DNA from: Streptomyces sp. HM190
GTDB taxonomy: Bacteria; Actinomycetota; Actinomycetes; Streptomycetales; Streptomycetaceae
Direction: 5' to 3'
Assembly: GCF_009857135.1 (NCBI RefSeq)
Contig: NZ_CP047318.1
Span: forward strand, 682,001-746,000
DNA: 64,000 nucleotides
Part shown: one piece after another, positions 12,001 through 36,000 of the stretch
Position numbering within the stretch: position 1 is the stretch's first letter
How the letters are laid out: each line of letters opens with the position of its first letter
Made by a program: the position numbers and the translations under genes
The notes under the pieces: generated by a model
The model's input: the letters and a program-made list of their open reading frames with translations, nothing else
The model's database searches: none
Told to the model about the DNA's origin: nothing

Positions 12001-15000
12001 GCGAACACCGGGAACGCCTCATACAGCCCACGCCCCATCCCCACCCGCTGCGCACCCTGACCCGAGAACACCACCGCCAGACCACCGCCCGAGGGCGTGT
12101 CGGTGGCGGAGGCTCCGTTCTCGGCGAGAGCCGTGAGCGCCTCGTGGAGCTGGTCGCGGTCGGTGGCCGTGAGGACGGTGGCGGTGGGCAGGACGGCTCG
12201 GGTGGTGGCGAGGGAGAGCGCCAGGTCGGGCAGCCGGACGTCGGGGCGCTCCGCCAGGAAGGCGGCATAGCGGGCCGCCTGGGCGCGCAGGGCCGCGTCG
12301 TCCTGGGCGGACAGGACGAGGGGCACGGCGGGGGGCTCGTGCTCGACGGTCCCTGCCTCCGGCCGCCTGACGGGCGCAGACTCCGACTGCGCGGGCGGCT
12401 CGGGTTGTTCGAGGACGACGTGGGCGTTGGTGCCGCTGATCCCGAACGACGACACCCCGGCCCGGCGGGGACGGCCGGTCTCCGGCCAGGCCCGTGCCTC
12501 CGTCAGCAGCTCCACCGAGCCCGCCGACCAGTCGACCTCGGGTGTCGGCTCGTCCACATGGAGGGTGCGCGGCAACGTCCCGTGCCGCAGCGCCAGCACC
12601 GTCTTGATGACACCCGCCACACCGGCCGCCGCCTGGGCATGACCGATGTTCGACTTCAACGACCCCAGATACAACGGCCGTTCACGACCCTGACCGTACG
12701 TCGCGAGCAACGCCTGCGCCTCGATCGGGTCACCCAACCGCGTCCCCGTCCCATGCGCCTCCACCGCGTCCACATCGGCCGGAGACACACCCGCGTTCGC
12801 CAACGCGTCCAGAATGACCCGCTGTTGGGACGGACCGTTCGGCGCCGTCAGACCGTTCGACGCACCGTCCTGGTTCACCGCCGAACCCCGCACCACCGCC
12901 AGCACCGGATGACCGTTGCGGCGCGCGTCCGACAACCGCTCCACCACCAGCACTGCCGCGCCTTCCCCGAGGGCGAAGCCGTCGGCCGCGGCGGCGAAGG
13001 ACTTGCTGCGGCCGTCACGGGCGAGGGCCTGCTGCCGGCTGAAGCCCACGAAGGAGGCGGGTTCGGACATGACGGTCGCTCCGCCGGCGAGCGCGAGGTC
13101 GCACTCCCCGGCCCGCAGCGCCTGCACGGCGAGGTGGAGGGCGACCAGGGAGGACGAGCAGGCCGTGTCCACGGTCACCGCCGGGCCCTCCAGGCCGAGC
13201 GTGTACGCGATGCGGCCGGAGGCGACGCTGGCGGCGGCGCCGGTGGCGAAGTAGCCCTCGACGTCGGTGGCCGCGTCCAGCAGGCGTGCCGTGTGGCCCT
13301 GCTCGCTGACGCCGACGTAGACGCCGGTACGGCTGCCGCGCAGGGTCGACGGGTCGATGGCGGCGCGTTCCAGGGCCTCCCAGGACGTCTCCAGCAGGAG
13401 CCGCTGCTGCGGGTCCATGGCCGGCGCCTCACGTGGCGAGATGTTGAAGAACGCCGGGTCGAAGCAGGCGGCGTCGGAGAGGAAGCCTCCGTGGTCGACG
13501 TAGCTGGAGTCCGGTGCGGTGCCCTCGGGGTCGTGGAGCCGGTGCAGGGGCCAGCCGCGGTCCGTGGGGAACGGGCCGATGAGGTCCGCCTCCTGGGTGA
13601 GGGCCCGCCACAGCTCCTCCGGGGAGCCGATGCCGCCGGGGAGGCGGCAGCCCATGGCCACGACGGCGATCGGGTCGTCGCCGTCGGCGGCGGCCCTGAC
13701 CACGACCGGCGCGGGGCGTTCCTGTTCGCCCAGGAGTTTGCCGCCGAGGAACACCGCGAGGGCGGTGACGGTGGGGTGGTCGAAGATCAGGGTGCTGGGC
13801 AGCCGTACGCCGCTGGCCGCGGCGAGCCGGTTGCGCAGGTCGACGGCGGTGAGCGAGTCGAAGCCGAGCTCCTTCAGGGCTCGTTGGGGGTCCACGGCGG
13901 CCGGGTCGGGGTGGCCGAGGACCGCGGCGGCGTGTTCGCGCACCAGTTCGCGCAGGGCGCGGGTGCGGGCGGCGCCGTCGAGGTCGGCGAGGCGGCGGGC
14001 GAGCGCGGAGGGGGCGGAGCCGGTCGCCGGCTCCCCGGGAGCGGCGGGGCGGGCCTCGGGGATGTCGTCCAGCAGATGGCTGGGCCGTCCGGAGGTGAAC
14101 ACCTCGGCGAACCGTTCCCAGTCGACGTCGGCGAGGATCACCGCGACCTCTCCGTCGGCGAGGACCGTGCTCAGTCCGGCGACGGCGGTCTCCGGGTCGA
14201 TGACGGGCAGGCCGGTGGCGCGGAGCTGGTCGTAGATGGTGTCGGAGACCATGCCGCCGCCCGCCCAGGGCCCCCAGGCCACCGACAGGGTGGGCACCCC
14301 GTCGGCGCTGCGCCGTTCGGCGCGCGCGTCCAGGACGGCGTTGCCCGCCGCGTAGACGGCGTGGTCGCCGGCCCCCCAGACGGCCGTGATGGAGGAGAAG
14401 TAGACGACGGCGTCCAACTGGTCGGGATCGAGGACGGCTTCGAGGTTCTCGATCCCGGTGACCTTGGCGCCCAGGACGGTGACCAGGTCCTCGAACGGGG
14501 CGTCGGCGACGGGTCCGAGGACGCCCACGCCGGCGGCGTGCACGACGGCGCGGATCAGGTCGCCGTCGCGTTCGACCTCGGCGAGGGCGGTGGCCAGGGC
14601 GGCACGGTCGCCGGTGTCGCAGGCCAGCAGGGTGACGCGTACGCCGGTCTCCTCCAGCTCGGTCCGCAGCGCGTCCGCGCCGGGTGCGGCGGCGCCCCGC
14701 CTGCTGAGCAGCACGAGGTGCTCGGCGCCGTCCCGGGCGAGCCAGCGGGCGACGTGGGCGCCGAGGGCACCGGTGCCGCCGGTGACGAGGACGGTGCCGC
14801 GCGGTGTCCAGCCGGGGTTGCCGTCGGCCGTGGGAGCGGCGTGCACCAGGCGCCGGGCGTGGACCCCGGAGGGCCGTACCGCGACCTGGTCCTCGCCGTC
14901 GGTGCCGGCGAGGACGGCGAGGAGCCGGTCGGTGGCGGCCGGGTCGACGGTGGCGGGGAGGTCGACGAGACCGCCCCAGTGCTGGGGCAGTTCGACGGCG

Positions 15001-18000
15001 GCGGCGCGTCCCAGCGCCCACACGGCTGCCTGCGCCGGATCGGCGGGCCCGGCGTCGTCGGCGGTGCCGACGGCACCCCGCGTCACGCACCACAGGGGTG
15101 CCGCGGTGCCGGTCCTGACGAGCGCCTGGAAAAGGGCCAGTGTGGTGGCGAGACCCGTGGGCACGACCGGATCGGCGGGGTGCGGTGTGGTGTCGGCGCC
15201 GGTCAGGGTCACCGCGGCGGTCGGCGCGATCTCCCGGACACGTGCGGCGAGGGTGTCGGCGTCGTCGTCCGGCGCGACGGTCAGGGTCACCGCCCGTTCG
15301 GCTCGCTCCCGCAGCGCGTCGGCCGCCGCCACGAGGCCCGGATCGTCCCGCAGTGCCTCCGGTACGGCGATGAGCCAGGTGCCCGGAAGCGCGGCGGGAG
15401 CCGGGGCCGGGTGCAGGGGACGCCAGTCGACGGTGTACCGCCACGCGTCTACCGTGCCGCGCCGGCGCCGGTCGCGGCGCCAGGACGAGAGCGCGGGCAG
15501 CACGGCGCGCAGCGCGGGTTCGTCGGGCGGCAGGTCGAGGGTGGCGGCGAGCGCGGTGACGTCCTGCTCCTCGACGGCCTGCCAGAACTCGTCGTGCGCC
15601 GGGTCGGCCAGGGCCCCACCGGGGAGGGTCTGCGGCCAGTGGCGGCGCCGCTGGAAGGCGTACGTGGGCAGCTCCACCGGCTCACCGACGGGCCCGGCGC
15701 CCACGTGATCGGCGTACGCCGGGGACCAGTCCACCCGGACGCCGCAGACGGCGAGTTCGGCGAGGGAGGCGAACATCCGCGCCGGACCGCCCTCGTCCCG
15801 ACGCAGCGTCCCGACCACGAGCGGCTCGGCATCCGCCTTCTCGACGGTCTCCGTGAGGGGCGCGAGCAGGACGGGGTGCGGGCTGACCTCGACGAAGACA
15901 CCGTGCCCGGCGCTGGCGAGCCCCGACACCGTCGCCTCCAACCGCACCGTGGACCGCAGATTGCGGTACCAGTACTCCGCGTCCAACCCCGACGTGTCGA
16001 AACGGTCCGCGGTCACCGTCGAGAAGAACGGCACACGCGACACGGACGGCACCACATCAGCAAGAACAGACACGAGTTCGTCGTGGATCTCCTCCACGTG
16101 CGCCGAGTGCGAGGCATAGTCCACCTCGACCCGCCGGGCCCGCGCGCCGCGCGCCTCCGCCTCGGCAACCACCTCGTCCAGACCCTCCGGCGTACCCGCC
16201 ACGACCACCGAGGAAGGACCGTTGACCGCGGCCACCTCCACCCGGCCGTCCGTCACCGGCGTGAAAGTGCGTACGTCCTCGACCGGCAACTGCACGGAAG
16301 CCATGCCGCCCCTGCCCGACAACGCCAGGATCGCCCTCGACCGCAGCGCCACCACACGCGCCCCGTCCTCCAGCGACAGACCACCAGCCACCACCGCCGC
16401 GGCGATCTCACCCTGCGAATGCCCGACGACCGCCGAAGGCTCCACCCCGAACGACCGCCACACCCCCGCCAGCGACACCATCACCGCCCACAACACCGGC
16501 TGCACCACATCGACCCGGTCCAACGCGACCTCGTCATCGAGGACTTCACGCAACGACCAGCCGACATACGGCGCCAACGCCCGCTCGCACTCCCCCATCC
16601 ACTCCGCGAACACCGGCGAAGCCTCCAGCAACTCCACCGCCATCCCCACCCACTGCGACCCCTGACCCGGAAACACGAACACGGGGCCCCGGCCGAGGAG
16701 CCGGGCCGTGCCCGTGACGACCTGCGGGGCGGTGGCCGTGCCGTCGGCGAGGGCGCGTACGCCGGTGAGCAGGTCGGTGTCGTCGGTGCCGATGACGACG
16801 GCCCGGTGTTCGAACAGCGAGCGGCTGCCGAGGAGGGCCTTGCCGACGGCGGCCGGCGTGGTGTCGGCGGTGGTGAGGTGGTCCGCGAGACGTGCGGCCT
16901 GGGCGCGCAGGGCCTCGGGGGTGCGTGCGGAGAGGAGCCAGGGCCGGACGGCGGGGCGTTGGGCGCCCGGCGCGTCGCCGCGGACGCCTTCCCCGTCGGC
17001 GGGCCCTTCGGGGTGCTCGCCGGTGGGCGGCGGGGTCTCGGCGGGGGCGTGTTCGAGGATGACGTGGGCGTTGGTGCCGCTCATGCCGAAGGAGGAGACC
17101 CCCGCCCGGCGGGGGCGGCCCGTGTCCGGCCAGGACCTGTTCTGTGTGAGGAGGCGTACGGTGTCGGCGGACCAGTCGACCTGGTGGGTCGGCTCGTCCA
17201 CATGGAGGGTGCGCGGCAGGACGCCGTGCCGCAGGGCCATCACCGTCTTGATCACGCCACCGACGCCGGCGGCCGCCATGCTGTGGCCGATGTTGGACTT
17301 CAACGAGCCCAGGTACAGGGGCTGTTCGCGGTCCTGCCCGTAGGTGGCGAGCAGGGCCTGCGCCTCGATGGGGTCACCGAGGCGGGTGCCGGTGCCGTGC
17401 GCCTCCACCGCGTCCACGTCGGCCGGCGACAGGCCGGCGTTGGACAGGGCGTCGCGGATGACGCGCTGCTGGGAGGGGCCGTTGGGTGCAGTGAGCCCGT
17501 TGGAGGCGCCGTCCTGGTTCACGGCGGAGCCCTTCACCACCGCCAGCACGCGCCGGCCGTTGCGGCGGGCGTCCGAGAGCCGTTCCAGGACGAGGACGCC
17601 CACGCCCTCCGCCCATCCCGTGCCGTCGGCCGCCTCGGAGAACGCCTTGCAGCGGCCGTCGGCGGCGAGGCCGCCCTGGCGGGCGAACTCCAGGAAGCCG
17701 CCGATGGTGTTCATGACGGTGACGCCGCCGGCGAGGGCGAGGTCGCACTCCCCCGTCCTGAGGGCCTGCCCGGCGAGGTGGAGGGCGACGAGGGAGGAGG
17801 AGCAGGCGGTGTCGACGGTGACGGCAGGGCCCTCCAGGCCGAGCGCGTAGGACACGCGGCCGGAGACGACGCTGCCCGCCGTTCCGGTCATGACGTGGCC
17901 CTCGGTCTCGGGGGTGGCGGCGAGGACGTCCGCGTAGTCGGAGCCCGCGATGCCGGCGAAGACCCCGGTGCGGCTGCCGCGCAGCGACATCGGGTCGACA

Positions 18001-21000
18001 CCGGCGCGTTCGACCGCCTCCCACGAGGTTTCCAGGAGCAGCCGCTGCTGCGGGTCCATCGCGAGGGCCTCACGCGGGGAGATCCCGAAGAAGTCGGCGT
18101 CGAACTCGGCGGCGCCCTGCAGGAATCCGCCGGTCGTGGGGGTGGCGCCGTCGATGTGCCGCAGGGCGGTGAGGTCCCAGCCGCGGTCGCGGGGGAAGGC
18201 GGTGACGGCGTCGCGGCCCTCGGCGACCAGGCGCCACAGGTCCTCGGGGGTGGTGACGCCGCCGGGATAGCGGCAGGCCATGCCGACGACGGCGAGGGGT
18301 TCGTCGGCGAAGCGGGCGCGGACGGGGGCGTGGCGGCCGGTGGTGTCGCCGTTCAGGTGGGCGACGACGGCTTCCGGGGTCGGATGGTCGAAGACGAGGG
18401 TCGTGGGCAGTGCCAGGCCGGTCTCCTCGGCGAGCCGGTCGCGGAAGCGTACGGCGGACAGCGAGTCGAAGCCGAGGTCCTTGAACGCGCGGTCCGGGGG
18501 CACCGCGTCGGGGCCGGCGTGTCCGAGGACCGCGGCGGCCACCGCGCGCACCAGGTCCAGGTCGACGCCCCGGTCCCCGTCCGGTGCGGGTGTCGGTTCG
18601 GTGACGGCGGGCGCCGGGGCGGGGAGGAGAGGGCCGCCGGTGCCGGCCGTGGCCGGCAGCCAGAAGCGTTCGCGGCGGAACGGGTACGTGGGCGGGTCCG
18701 GGCAGTCGCCGTCGGGTGTTCCGAGGACGGCGGTCCAGTCGATGTCGACGCCTCGGACGTGCAGTTCGCCGAGTGCGGTCAGCACAGCGGTGGGCTCGTG
18801 GTGGCCGTGCGGGACGGAGGGGACGAGGGCGGGGCCGGCCTCGGGCAGGCAGTCGCGGGCCAGCACGCTCAGGGCGCCGCCGGGGCCGATCTCCAGGCAG
18901 GCGGTGGTGCCGAGCGCGCCGAGCTGCCGGACGCCGTCGTGGAAGCGTACGGCGTCCCGGACGTGCCGCACCCAGTAGTCGGGCGAGCGGAGCTGCTCGT
19001 CGGTGGCGAGGCGGCCGGTGACGTCGGAGACGACGGGGATGCGCGGCGCGTGGAAGGTGAGGGTTTCGGCGACCGCGCGGAAGTCGTCGAGCATGGGGTC
19101 CATCAGCGGCGAGTGGAAGGCATGGCTGACCTTCAGGCGCCGGGTCCGCAGGCCGCGTTCGGCGCACAGGGCGGCGGTGGTGTCGACCGCTCCGGCGGAG
19201 CCCGACAGCACGGTGGCCCGGGGGCCGTTGACGGCCGCCACGGCGAGCCGGCCGGTGGTGCCGGCCGCGTCGAGCAGGGCGGGCACCTCCTCCTCAGCCG
19301 CTTCGACGGCGAGCATGGCGCCGCCGTCGGGGAGGGCCTGCATGAGGGTCGCGCGGGCGGCGACCAGGGTGCACGCGTCGTCGAGGTCGAGCACGCCCGC
19401 GACGTGTGCGGCGGCGAGTTCGCCGATGGAGTGGCCGAGGAGGTGGTCGGGGGTCAGGCCCCAGTGTTCGAGGAGCCGGAACAGGGCGACCTCGAAGGCG
19501 AACAGCGCGGTCTGGGTGTAGGCGGTCCGGCCGAGCAGTTCCTCGGAGTCCAGTGCCTCGGCGAGGGGCCGCTCCAGCCGCGCGTCGAGCCTGGTGCGTA
19601 CGGCGTCGAAGGCGGCGGCGAACACCGGGTACGCCGCGTGCAGTTCCCGGCCCATGCCGACGCGCTGGGCGCCCTGGCCGGTGAAGAGGAACGCCAGCGG
19701 TCCGGGTGCCGTCGCCGTGCCGTGCACCGCACGGGCGTCGGGACGGCCCTGGGCGAGGGCGTCGAGTGCGGCGGTCAGCTCCGCGCGGTCGGTGCCGAGC
19801 ACCACGGCCCGGTGCGCGAACCGGGTCCGCCGGGCGGCCAGGGCACGGGCCGCGCCGCGCGGGTCGGGGACGTCGTCACGGTCGTCGCCGTCCGCGCCGC
19901 CGTCGGCCGCGTCGCGGGAGTCCGCATCATCGGTGTCCAGGTCGTCGGCGTTCGCGGGGCCGAGGTGGTCGCGGAGTCGGCCGGCCTGTGCCCGCAGGGC
20001 CTCGGTGTCGCGGGCGGAGAGGAGCAGCGCCACGGGGGCGTTCGGTGCCGCCGCGCCGGGCGGCGTGACTGCGCCGCGGGTGCCGGCGGCCCCGGCGGCG
20101 ACCTCGCTCCCGTCGGGTGCGGCGTCGGGCGCCTGCTCCAGGACGACGTGGGCGTTCGTCCCGCTGATCCCGAACGACGAGACCGCGGCCCGGCGGGGGC
20201 GGCCGGTCTCCGGCCACGACCGTTGTTCGGTGAGCAGTTCCACCGACCCGGCCGACCAGTCCACCTCGGGCGTCGGCTCGTCCACGTGCAGGGTGCGCGG
20301 CAGGACGCCGTGGCGCAGCGCCAGCACCGTCTTGATGATGCCGCCGACCCCGGCCGCCGCCTGCGCGTGGCCGATGTTCGACTTCAACGAGCCGAGATAC
20401 AGGGGCTGTTCACGGTCCTGGCCGTAGGTGGCGAGCAGCGCCTGCGCCTCGACGGGGTCGCCGAGCCGGGTACCCGTGCCGTGTGCCTCGACCGCGTCGA
20501 CCTGGGCGGGGCTGAGGCCGGCGTCGGTGAGGGCGGCGCGGATGACCCGTTGCTGGGAGGGACCGTTGGGGGCGGTCAGGCCGTTGGAGGCGCCGTCCTG
20601 GTTCACCGCCGTGCCGCGGACGACCGCCAGCACGCGGTGTCCGGCGCGGCGGGCGTCCGACAGCCGTTCCAGGACCAGGACGCCCGCGCCCTCGGCCCAG
20701 CCGGTACCGTCCGCAGCCGCGGAGAACGCCTTGCAGCGGCCGTCGCCAGCGAGTCCTCCCTGGAGCAGGAACTCCTCGTACAGGCCGGGCCGGGCCATCA
20801 CGGCGGCGCCGCCGACGAGGGCGAAGGAGCACTCTCCGGCGCGCAGGGCCCGGACCGCCAGGTGGAGCGCGACGAGGGAGGAGGAGCAGGCGGTGTCGAC
20901 GGAGAGCGCCGGGCCCTCCAGGCCGTAGTGGTAGGCGAGCCGGCCGGAGGCGACGCTCGCGGTGGTGCCAGTGAGGACGTGGCCCCGGACCTCCCGCAGC

Positions 21001-21482
21001 GCCTCGTCGCCCTCGGGGCCGTACTTCTGGTCGGTGACGCCGACGAAGACGCCCCCGTCGGTGCCCTTCAGGGCCGCCGGGTCGAGGCCGGACCGTTCGA
21101 GGGCCTCCCAGGACGTCTCCAGGAGCAGCCGCTGCTGCGGGTCCATCGCCAGCGCCTCGCGCGGGGAGACACCGAAGAACCCGGCGTCGAACTCGGCGGC
21201 GTCGTGCAGGAATCCGCCTTCGAGACGGACCCCGGCGCCGGACAGGGCGTCGGTGCGCCAGCCGCGGTCGGCGGGGAAGGCGCCGATGGCGTCGCGGCCC
21301 TCGCGCACCAGGTCCCACAGCGCCTCGGGGGTCTCCACTCCACCGGGGAAGCGGCAGGCCATCGCGACGATCGCCACGGGTTCGCGCCGGCTCTCCTCCA
21401 GCTCGCGCAGCCTGCCGCGGGTGCGCTGGAGGTCGGCGGTCACCCGCTTGAGGTAGTCAACAACCTTGTCGTCGTTCGCCAC
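9024..21482 (-). CDS. Modular PKS subunit, modules 4, 5 and 6
   Basis: 4152-residue type I PKS. The start is GTG with GGAG about 7 bp upstream. N-terminal docking coiled coil at residues 5-30. Module 4: KS (34-450), AT (about 598-900, GHSIGE, HAFH, malonyl), ACP (GFDSL near 1006) and no reductive domain, so its beta-ketone is kept. Module 5: KS (1056-1478), AT (about 1600-1900, GHSQGE, YASH, methylmalonyl), KR (about 2228-2420; no LDD motif, SVAWGPW present, so A-type), ACP near 2541. Module 6: KS (2600-3021), AT (about 3138-3440, GHSLGE, HAFH, malonyl), KR (about 3695-3885, VDD, B-type), ACP near 4025, then a C-terminal docking tail. KS6 has an unusual [14 protein letters not shown] stretch near its middle. 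In the inferred product, module 4 leaves the spiroketal carbonyl and modules 5-6 place the hydroxyls on one side of it. Confidence 0.96.
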   Translation of the reverse strand: MANDDKVVDYLKRVTADLQRTRGRLRELEESRREPVAIVAMACRFPGGVETPEALWDLVREGRDAIGAFPADRGWRTDALSGAGVRLEGGFLHDAAEFDAGFFGVSPREALAMDPQQRLLLETSWEALERSGLDPAALKGTDGGVFVGVTDQKYGPEGDEALREVRGHVLTGTTASVASGRLAYHYGLEGPALSVDTACSSSLVALHLAVRALRAGECSFALVGGAAVMARPGLYEEFLLQGGLAGDGRCKAFSAAADGTGWAEGAGVLVLERLSDARRAGHRVLAVVRGTAVNQDGASNGLTAPNGPSQQRVIRAALTDAGLSPAQVDAVEAHGTGTRLGDPVEAQALLATYGQDREQPLYLGSLKSNIGHAQAAAGVGGIIKTVLALRHGVLPRTLHVDEPTPEVDWSAGSVELLTEQRSWPETGRPRRAAVSSFGISGTNAHVVLEQAPDAAPDGSEVAAGAAGTRGAVTPPGAAAPNAPVALLLSARDTEALRAQAGRLRDHLGPANADDLDTDDADSRDAADGGADGDDRDDVPDPRGAARALAARRTRFAHRAVVLGTDRAELTAALDALAQGRPDARAVHGTATAPGPLAFLFTGQGAQRVGMGRELHAAYPVFAAAFDAVRTRLDARLERPLAEALDSEELLGRTAYTQTALFAFEVALFRLLEHWGLTPDHLLGHSIGELAAAHVAGVLDLDDACTLVAARATLMQALPDGGAMLAVEAAEEEVPALLDAAGTTGRLAVAAVNGPRATVLSGSAGAVDTTAALCAERGLRTRRLKVSHAFHSPLMDPMLDDFRAVAETLTFHAPRIPVVSDVTGRLATDEQLRSPDYWVRHVRDAVRFHDGVRQLGALGTTACLEIGPGGALSVLARDCLPEAGPALVPSVPHGHHEPTAVLTALGELHVRGVDIDWTAVLGTPDGDCPDPPTYPFRRERFWLPATAGTGGPLLPAPAPAVTEPTPAPDGDRGVDLDLVRAVAAAVLGHAGPDAVPPDRAFKDLGFDSLSAVRFRDRLAEETGLALPTTLVFDHPTPEAVVAHLNGDTTGRHAPVRARFADEPLAVVGMACRYPGGVTTPEDLWRLVAEGRDAVTAFPRDRGWDLTALRHIDGATPTTGGFLQGAAEFDADFFGISPREALAMDPQQRLLLETSWEAVERAGVDPMSLRGSRTGVFAGIAGSDYADVLAATPETEGHVMTGTAGSVVSGRVSYALGLEGPAVTVDTACSSSLVALHLAGQALRTGECDLALAGGVTVMNTIGGFLEFARQGGLAADGRCKAFSEAADGTGWAEGVGVLVLERLSDARRNGRRVLAVVKGSAVNQDGASNGLTAPNGPSQQRVIRDALSNAGLSPADVDAVEAHGTGTRLGDPIEAQALLATYGQDREQPLYLGSLKSNIGHSMAAAGVGGVIKTVMALRHGVLPRTLHVDEPTHQVDWSADTVRLLTQNRSWPDTGRPRRAGVSSFGMSGTNAHVILEHAPAETPPPTGEHPEGPADGEGVRGDAPGAQRPAVRPWLLSARTPEALRAQAARLADHLTTADTTPAAVGKALLGSRSLFEHRAVVIGTDDTDLLTGVRALADGTATAPQVVTGTARLLGRGPVFVFPGQGSQWVGMAVELLEASPVFAEWMGECERALAPYVGWSLREVLDDEVALDRVDVVQPVLWAVMVSLAGVWRSFGVEPSAVVGHSQGEIAAAVVAGGLSLEDGARVVALRSRAILALSGRGGMASVQLPVEDVRTFTPVTDGRVEVAAVNGPSSVVVAGTPEGLDEVVAEAEARGARARRVEVDYASHSAHVEEIHDELVSVLADVVPSVSRVPFFSTVTADRFDTSGLDAEYWYRNLRSTVRLEATVSGLASAGHGVFVEVSPHPVLLAPLTETVEKADAEPLVVGTLRRDEGGPARMFASLAELAVCGVRVDWSPAYADHVGAGPVGEPVELPTYAFQRRRHWPQTLPGGALADPAHDEFWQAVEEQDVTALAATLDLPPDEPALRAVLPALSSWRRDRRRRGTVDAWRYTVDWRPLHPAPAPAALPGTWLIAVPEALRDDPGLVAAADALRERAERAVTLTVAPDDDADTLAARVREIAPTAAVTLTGADTTPHPADPVVPTGLATTLALFQALVRTGTAAPLWCVTRGAVGTADDAGPADPAQAAVWALGRAAAVELPQHWGGLVDLPATVDPAATDRLLAVLAGTDGEDQVAVRPSGVHARRLVHAAPTADGNPGWTPRGTVLVTGGTGALGAHVARWLARDGAEHLVLLSRRGAAAPGADALRTELEETGVRVTLLACDTGDRAALATALAEVERDGDLIRAVVHAAGVGVLGPVADAPFEDLVTVLGAKVTGIENLEAVLDPDQLDAVVYFSSITAVWGAGDHAVYAAGNAVLDARAERRSADGVPTLSVAWGPWAGGGMVSDTIYDQLRATGLPVIDPETAVAGLSTVLADGEVAVILADVDWERFAEVFTSGRPSHLLDDIPEARPAAPGEPATGSAPSALARRLADLDGAARTRALRELVREHAAAVLGHPDPAAVDPQRALKELGFDSLTAVDLRNRLAAASGVRLPSTLIFDHPTVTALAVFLGGKLLGEQERPAPVVVRAAADGDDPIAVVAMGCRLPGGIGSPEELWRALTQEADLIGPFPTDRGWPLHRLHDPEGTAPDSSYVDHGGFLSDAACFDPAFFNISPREAPAMDPQQRLLLETSWEALERAAIDPSTLRGSRTGVYVGVSEQGHTARLLDAATDVEGYFATGAAASVASGRIAYTLGLEGPAVTVDTACSSSLVALHLAVQALRAGECDLALAGGATVMSEPASFVGFSRQQALARDGRSKSFAAAADGFALGEGAAVLVVERLSDARRNGHPVLAVVRGSAVNQDGASNGLTAPNGPSQQRVILDALANAGVSPADVDAVEAHGTGTRLGDPIEAQALLATYGQGRERPLYLGSLKSNIGHAQAAAGVAGVIKTVLALRHGTLPRTLHVDEPTPEVDWSAGSVELLTEARAWPETGRPRRAGVSSFGISGTNAHVVLEQPEPPAQSESAPVRRPEAGTVEHEPPAVPLVLSAQDDAALRAQAARYAAFLAERPDVRLPDLALSLATTRAVLPTATVLTATDRDQLHEALTALAENGASATDTPSGGGLAVVFSGQGAQRVGMGRGLYEAFPVFAAAFDEVCAAFEGLLPGSLKEVVFGGPAEVLESTGWAQPGLFAVGVAQFRLLESWGVRADVVLGHSLGELVAAHVAGVWSLSDACRVVAARGRLMQGLPSGGAMWAVQAEESELGELPEGVSLAAVNSPESLVLSGTEEAVRGVADGFAARGRRVKRLAVSHAFHSVLMEPMLADFAGVLAGVEFRVPSVPVVSNVTGEVAGEELRTPGYWVRHVRETVRFADGIRAVRAQDVGTVLEVGPDGSLVSLVQETVPDLRALPALRKGRDETRALVTALGWLHVRSVGVDWAAFLAGSGARRVELPTYAFRRDAYWLETVRDSAEEPRTGDGDLYTTTWQPVEGVTPAGARWTVLGQPDGRAGLLAKALALHAGNTVDVRPEASGVDEGAGFLVLPLEPPLRAESGADADRSRERGGPDAVRGLTYDTLARVQSVLAQERSADVRVVLVSGGATTGDPAGAAAWGLLLSSQAEHPGRFLLVDLEDDDADAPALASAVATALARDETQIAVRGGQVRVPRLVPAEAPPADTPAPAPAYGTVLVTGGTGELGALVARRLATGHGVRDLLLVSRRGADAPGAEALAADLERDGARVTFAACDVSDRAALAAVLAAVPADRPLTGIVHTAGVVDDGVVTALTPERVDTVLAPKADAAHHLHELTRDADLSHFVLFSSAVGTLGGAGQANYAAANAYLDALARERRAQGLPATSLAWGLWGTGGGMGGRLAEVDLRRLARAGVLPLDAERGLALFDRAWATGEAVLVPLRTDPAVLRDRAAAGTLPAALRTLVPSTGREAPARTRPQGPDGTYADGAPVNGAASGAVQAERLAALPAAERSRTLLDLVRARAAAVLDYPSPDSLDPRRSFREAGFDSLTAVELRNSLAAATGLPLPAALVFDHPSPAALAEQLERRLVDQAGPAHARQRPALPALLDQLEAALAELGADDPERPRATARLRALAGVGTAPQTGGTDVEERLAAASDDELLDFIRSELGKE
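11199..12083. repeat. Near-identical malonyl-AT block, copy in module 6
   Basis: About 885 bp matches 25598-26482 (module 3) at almost every base, covering most of the AT. The exceptions are a few single changes and one patch near 11595-11690 where the two differ strongly. Confidence 0.85.
12412..12953. repeat. Shared KS 3' block, copy in module 6
   Basis: Its first 286 bp match module 1 (37613-37898) and about 395 bp from 12559 match module 3 (26943-27337) almost exactly. It covers the C-terminal half of the KS. Confidence 0.8.
15868..16682. repeat. Near-identical methylmalonyl-AT block, copy in module 5
   Basis: About 815 bp matches 55261-56075 with only a handful of mismatches and a constant offset of 39393 bp, so no indels. 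Confidence 0.87.
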
Positions 21483-21610
21483 GGGTACTCCGATTCGAGC
21501 GTACGTACGGAAGAGGGGTCTGGTGGGGTCCGCGGGCGCGAGCCGGTGGGGCCCGCAGCGGCGGTCGGGTCGGGGTCGGGGAGCAGTCGGGTCGGGGTCG
21601 GCGGAGCGGG
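21483..21610. repeat. Intergenic gap with a 16-bp direct repeat
   Basis: 128 bp between two PKS subunits. GTCGGGTCGGGGTCGG occurs at 21564-21579 and again at 21586-21601. The rest holds the GGAG RBS of the downstream subunit. No convincing promoter or terminator seen. Confidence 0.5.
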
Positions 21611-33001
<11,391 letters not shown>

Positions 33002-33006
33002 GTGCG

Positions 33007-36000
33007 TCACTCCCCGCGCTCCTGCAGGTCGGTACCGAGTTCCCGGTCGATGAAGGAGAAGATCTCGTCGACGCTCGCCGTCCGGAGCGCCGCGCGTACG
33101 CCGCCGTCCTCGGCGTTCCCGGCGCTCCCGTCGCCGGTGTCGCCCGGCCCGGCTCCGGCACCGTTGGCGGCGGTGCCCGCCCGGGGTGTGCCGTTGCCGC
33201 CCGCCGGGTGGGGTACGGAAGCAGCCGCCGTGGAGGTGGCCGCGTAGCGCTCCTCGCACCGGGCGAGCAGGTCGCGCAGGCGCCGAGCCGTGGCGTGCAG
33301 TTCGGCGGGGCCGGCCGGGATCCGGGTCAGGAGGTCCTCCAGGTGTCCGATCCCGTCGTCGAGCGAGCCCGCGGCGGGCCGGGGCGGTGGCGCGAGACGG
33401 GTGCGCAGATAGCGGGCCACGGCGGCCGGTGTGGGCTGGTTGAACAGCAGCCCGGCGGGCATGCGGTGCCCGCTCGCGGCGGTGAGCCGGTTGCGGAGTT
33501 CGACGCCCATGAGCGAGTCGAACCCCAGCTCCTTGAAGGTGCGGGCGGCGTCCACGCGGCGCCCGTCCCGGTGGCCGAGGACCGCCGCGGCGTGGCCGCG
33601 GACCTGTTCGAGGAGGGCGGCCTCCTGTTCGGGGGCGGTCAGCCCGGCGCCGACGGTGAGGCGTGCGGCCGTGCTGCCGGACTGCTCATCGCCGCCGGGA
33701 CCGGTGCCGGGGGCCGCTGTGGCGGGGTCGCGCCAGGCGCTGCCGGCCAGTTCCCGGTAGAGCGGCGAGGCCGCCCCCTCGTGCGCCGTACGGCGCACGA
33801 CCGGCAGGGACAGCGCCAGCGGCAGCCGCAGCGCGGGGCCCGGCCGCAGCAGGGCGGCGTCCAGGAGCGCGAGGCCCTGGTCCCGGTCGAGGGGCAGAAG
33901 TCCGGTGCGGCGCATCCGGCGCAGGTCGGTTTCGCCGAGCCCGGCGGTCATGCCCGCGGCCTGTCCGGCGGCCGGGTCCGCGCCGAGCGGGGCACCCGCC
34001 TCCGGGGCCCACGGTCCCCACGCGAGGGACACGGCGGGCAGGCCCCGGTCGCGGCGCAGGTGGGCCAGGGCGTCGAGGAAGGCGTTGCCGGCCGCGTAAC
34101 TGCCCTGCCCCGCCGCGCCGTTGACGCCGGACACGGAGGAGAACAGGACGAACGCGGAGATTCGGGCGTCGGCGGTCAGTTCGTGCAGGTTCCACGCGGC
34201 GTCGATCTTGGGCCGCAGAACGCGGTCCAGGTCACCGGGCTCGATCGCCTCCACGACGGCGTCGTGCAGGACGCCCGCGGTGTGCACGACCGCTGTCAGC
34301 GGGTGGGCCTCGGGTATCCGCGCGAGCAAGGCGGCGAGCGCGTCCCGGTCCGCCGTGTCGCAGGCGGCGACCGTGACGTGGACGTCCCCCTCCCGGCGCA
34401 GGGCGGCCTCGATCCCGGCCGCCTCGGGGGCGTCGGCGCCCCGGCGGCTGACCAGCAGGAGCCGACGTGCCCCGTGACGGGCCACGAGATGCCGGGCGAC
34501 GAGCCGGCCGAGGGCTCCGGTACCGCCGGTGACGAGGACGGTGCCGTTCGGGTCGAACGCGGTGCCGCTCGGGTCGGGGGCCGTGTCGCTGCGGTCCGGG
34601 TCGGTCCCGGGGGCCGTGGCCCGTACGACGCGGGGTGCGTACAGGCGGCCCGCGCGGACCGCGACCTGCGGCTCTCCACAGGCCGCTGCGGCGGTCAGCG
34701 CGGCGGCGGACGCCGGGTCGTCGTCGAGGTCCACCAGGACGAACCGGCCCGGGTGCTCGGTCTGGGCCGAGCGGAGCAGGCCCCACACGGGCGCCTCGGC
34801 GGGCTCGCACGGTCCGTCACCGGCCGCGACGGCTCGCCGTGTGACGACGACCAGCCGGGTGTCGGTGAGGCGGTCGTCGGCCAGCCAGGTCCGGGCCAGC
34901 CCGGCGGCCCGGTGCGCGGCGGCACGGGCGGCGTCGGACGCGGAGGCGCCGGGACACGGCCCCTCGGGGGGCGAGGGGGCGGCGGAGGCAGAGGCGTCGG
35001 CGGGGAAGGCGGGCGTGGCGGCGGCGCAGCGGGTGACGACCGTGTCGGGCAGCGGGGCCGGGGCGGCGAGGAGCGCGCCGAGGTCCGGATGGCGGTCGGC
35101 GTCCGGTACGGCGCCGGACGGGAGGGTGTGCGGATCGCCGATCAGGGCCCAGCGGTCCGGAGGTGTGCCGAGGGGCGGTTGGACGGGGCGCCAGGCCAGT
35201 TCGTACGGCAGGGCCTCGTCGTAGGGGTGGGCGGCCGTCGCCGTGGGCGCGGGACGGTGGAGCGGGGTGAGGGCGCCGACCGTCGTGACCGTGCGGCCGG
35301 TGGTGTCGGTGATCGTGACGGTGACCGTGTCGCCGTCCACGGGGGTGATCCGCGCCCGGAGCCGTCCGGTGGGCGTGCCCCGCACCGTGACGCCGCGGTA
35401 GGTCGCCGTGTGCCAGGGCGTGGCGCCGCCCGTCCGGGTGAGCCTCAGGGCGTGCAGCACGCCCTCCAGGAGCGCCGGGTGCAGTCCGAAGTCCTCCGCG
35501 GCGACCTGGTCGGTGTCCGGCGTGACCAGCTCGGCCCACACCTCGGTGCCCCGCCGCCACAGCGCGCGGAGTCCGGCGAGGCCAGGCCCGTACCCGACGC
35601 TCGCTGTGCGGTCGGGTCCGTCGTCGGCCGACGACGGCACGTCGACGGGCTCGGCTCCGGCCGGCGGCCACTCCCGCGCCTCCTCGGACGGGCGCGCTTC
35701 CCGCGCCGGGCGCTCCGGCTCGTCCTCAAGGGCGTGTCCCGCGCCTGGGGCGGTGGTCAGGGTGCCTTCGGCGTGCCGGATCCAGCCGGTGTCGCCGTCG
35801 TGGGGGCGGGCGTGCACGGTCACGGAACGGTGGCCGTGCACGCCGTCCTCCGGGCCGACCGTGACCTGGAGGTCGAGGGCGCCGCGCAGGGGCGGTACCA
35901 GCGGTGTCACGGGCAGCAGGTGCTCGACGTGGCCCGCGCCGGTCTCGCGGGCGGCGAGGACCGCGAGATCCAGCAGGACCGTGTCGGGGACGGACACCCT

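Noticed and set aside
33002..33259. Upstream extension of the modules 2-3 subunit
   Set aside because: The frame is open but overlaps the 3' end of the loading subunit and lacks the docking helix and RBS found at ATG 33001.
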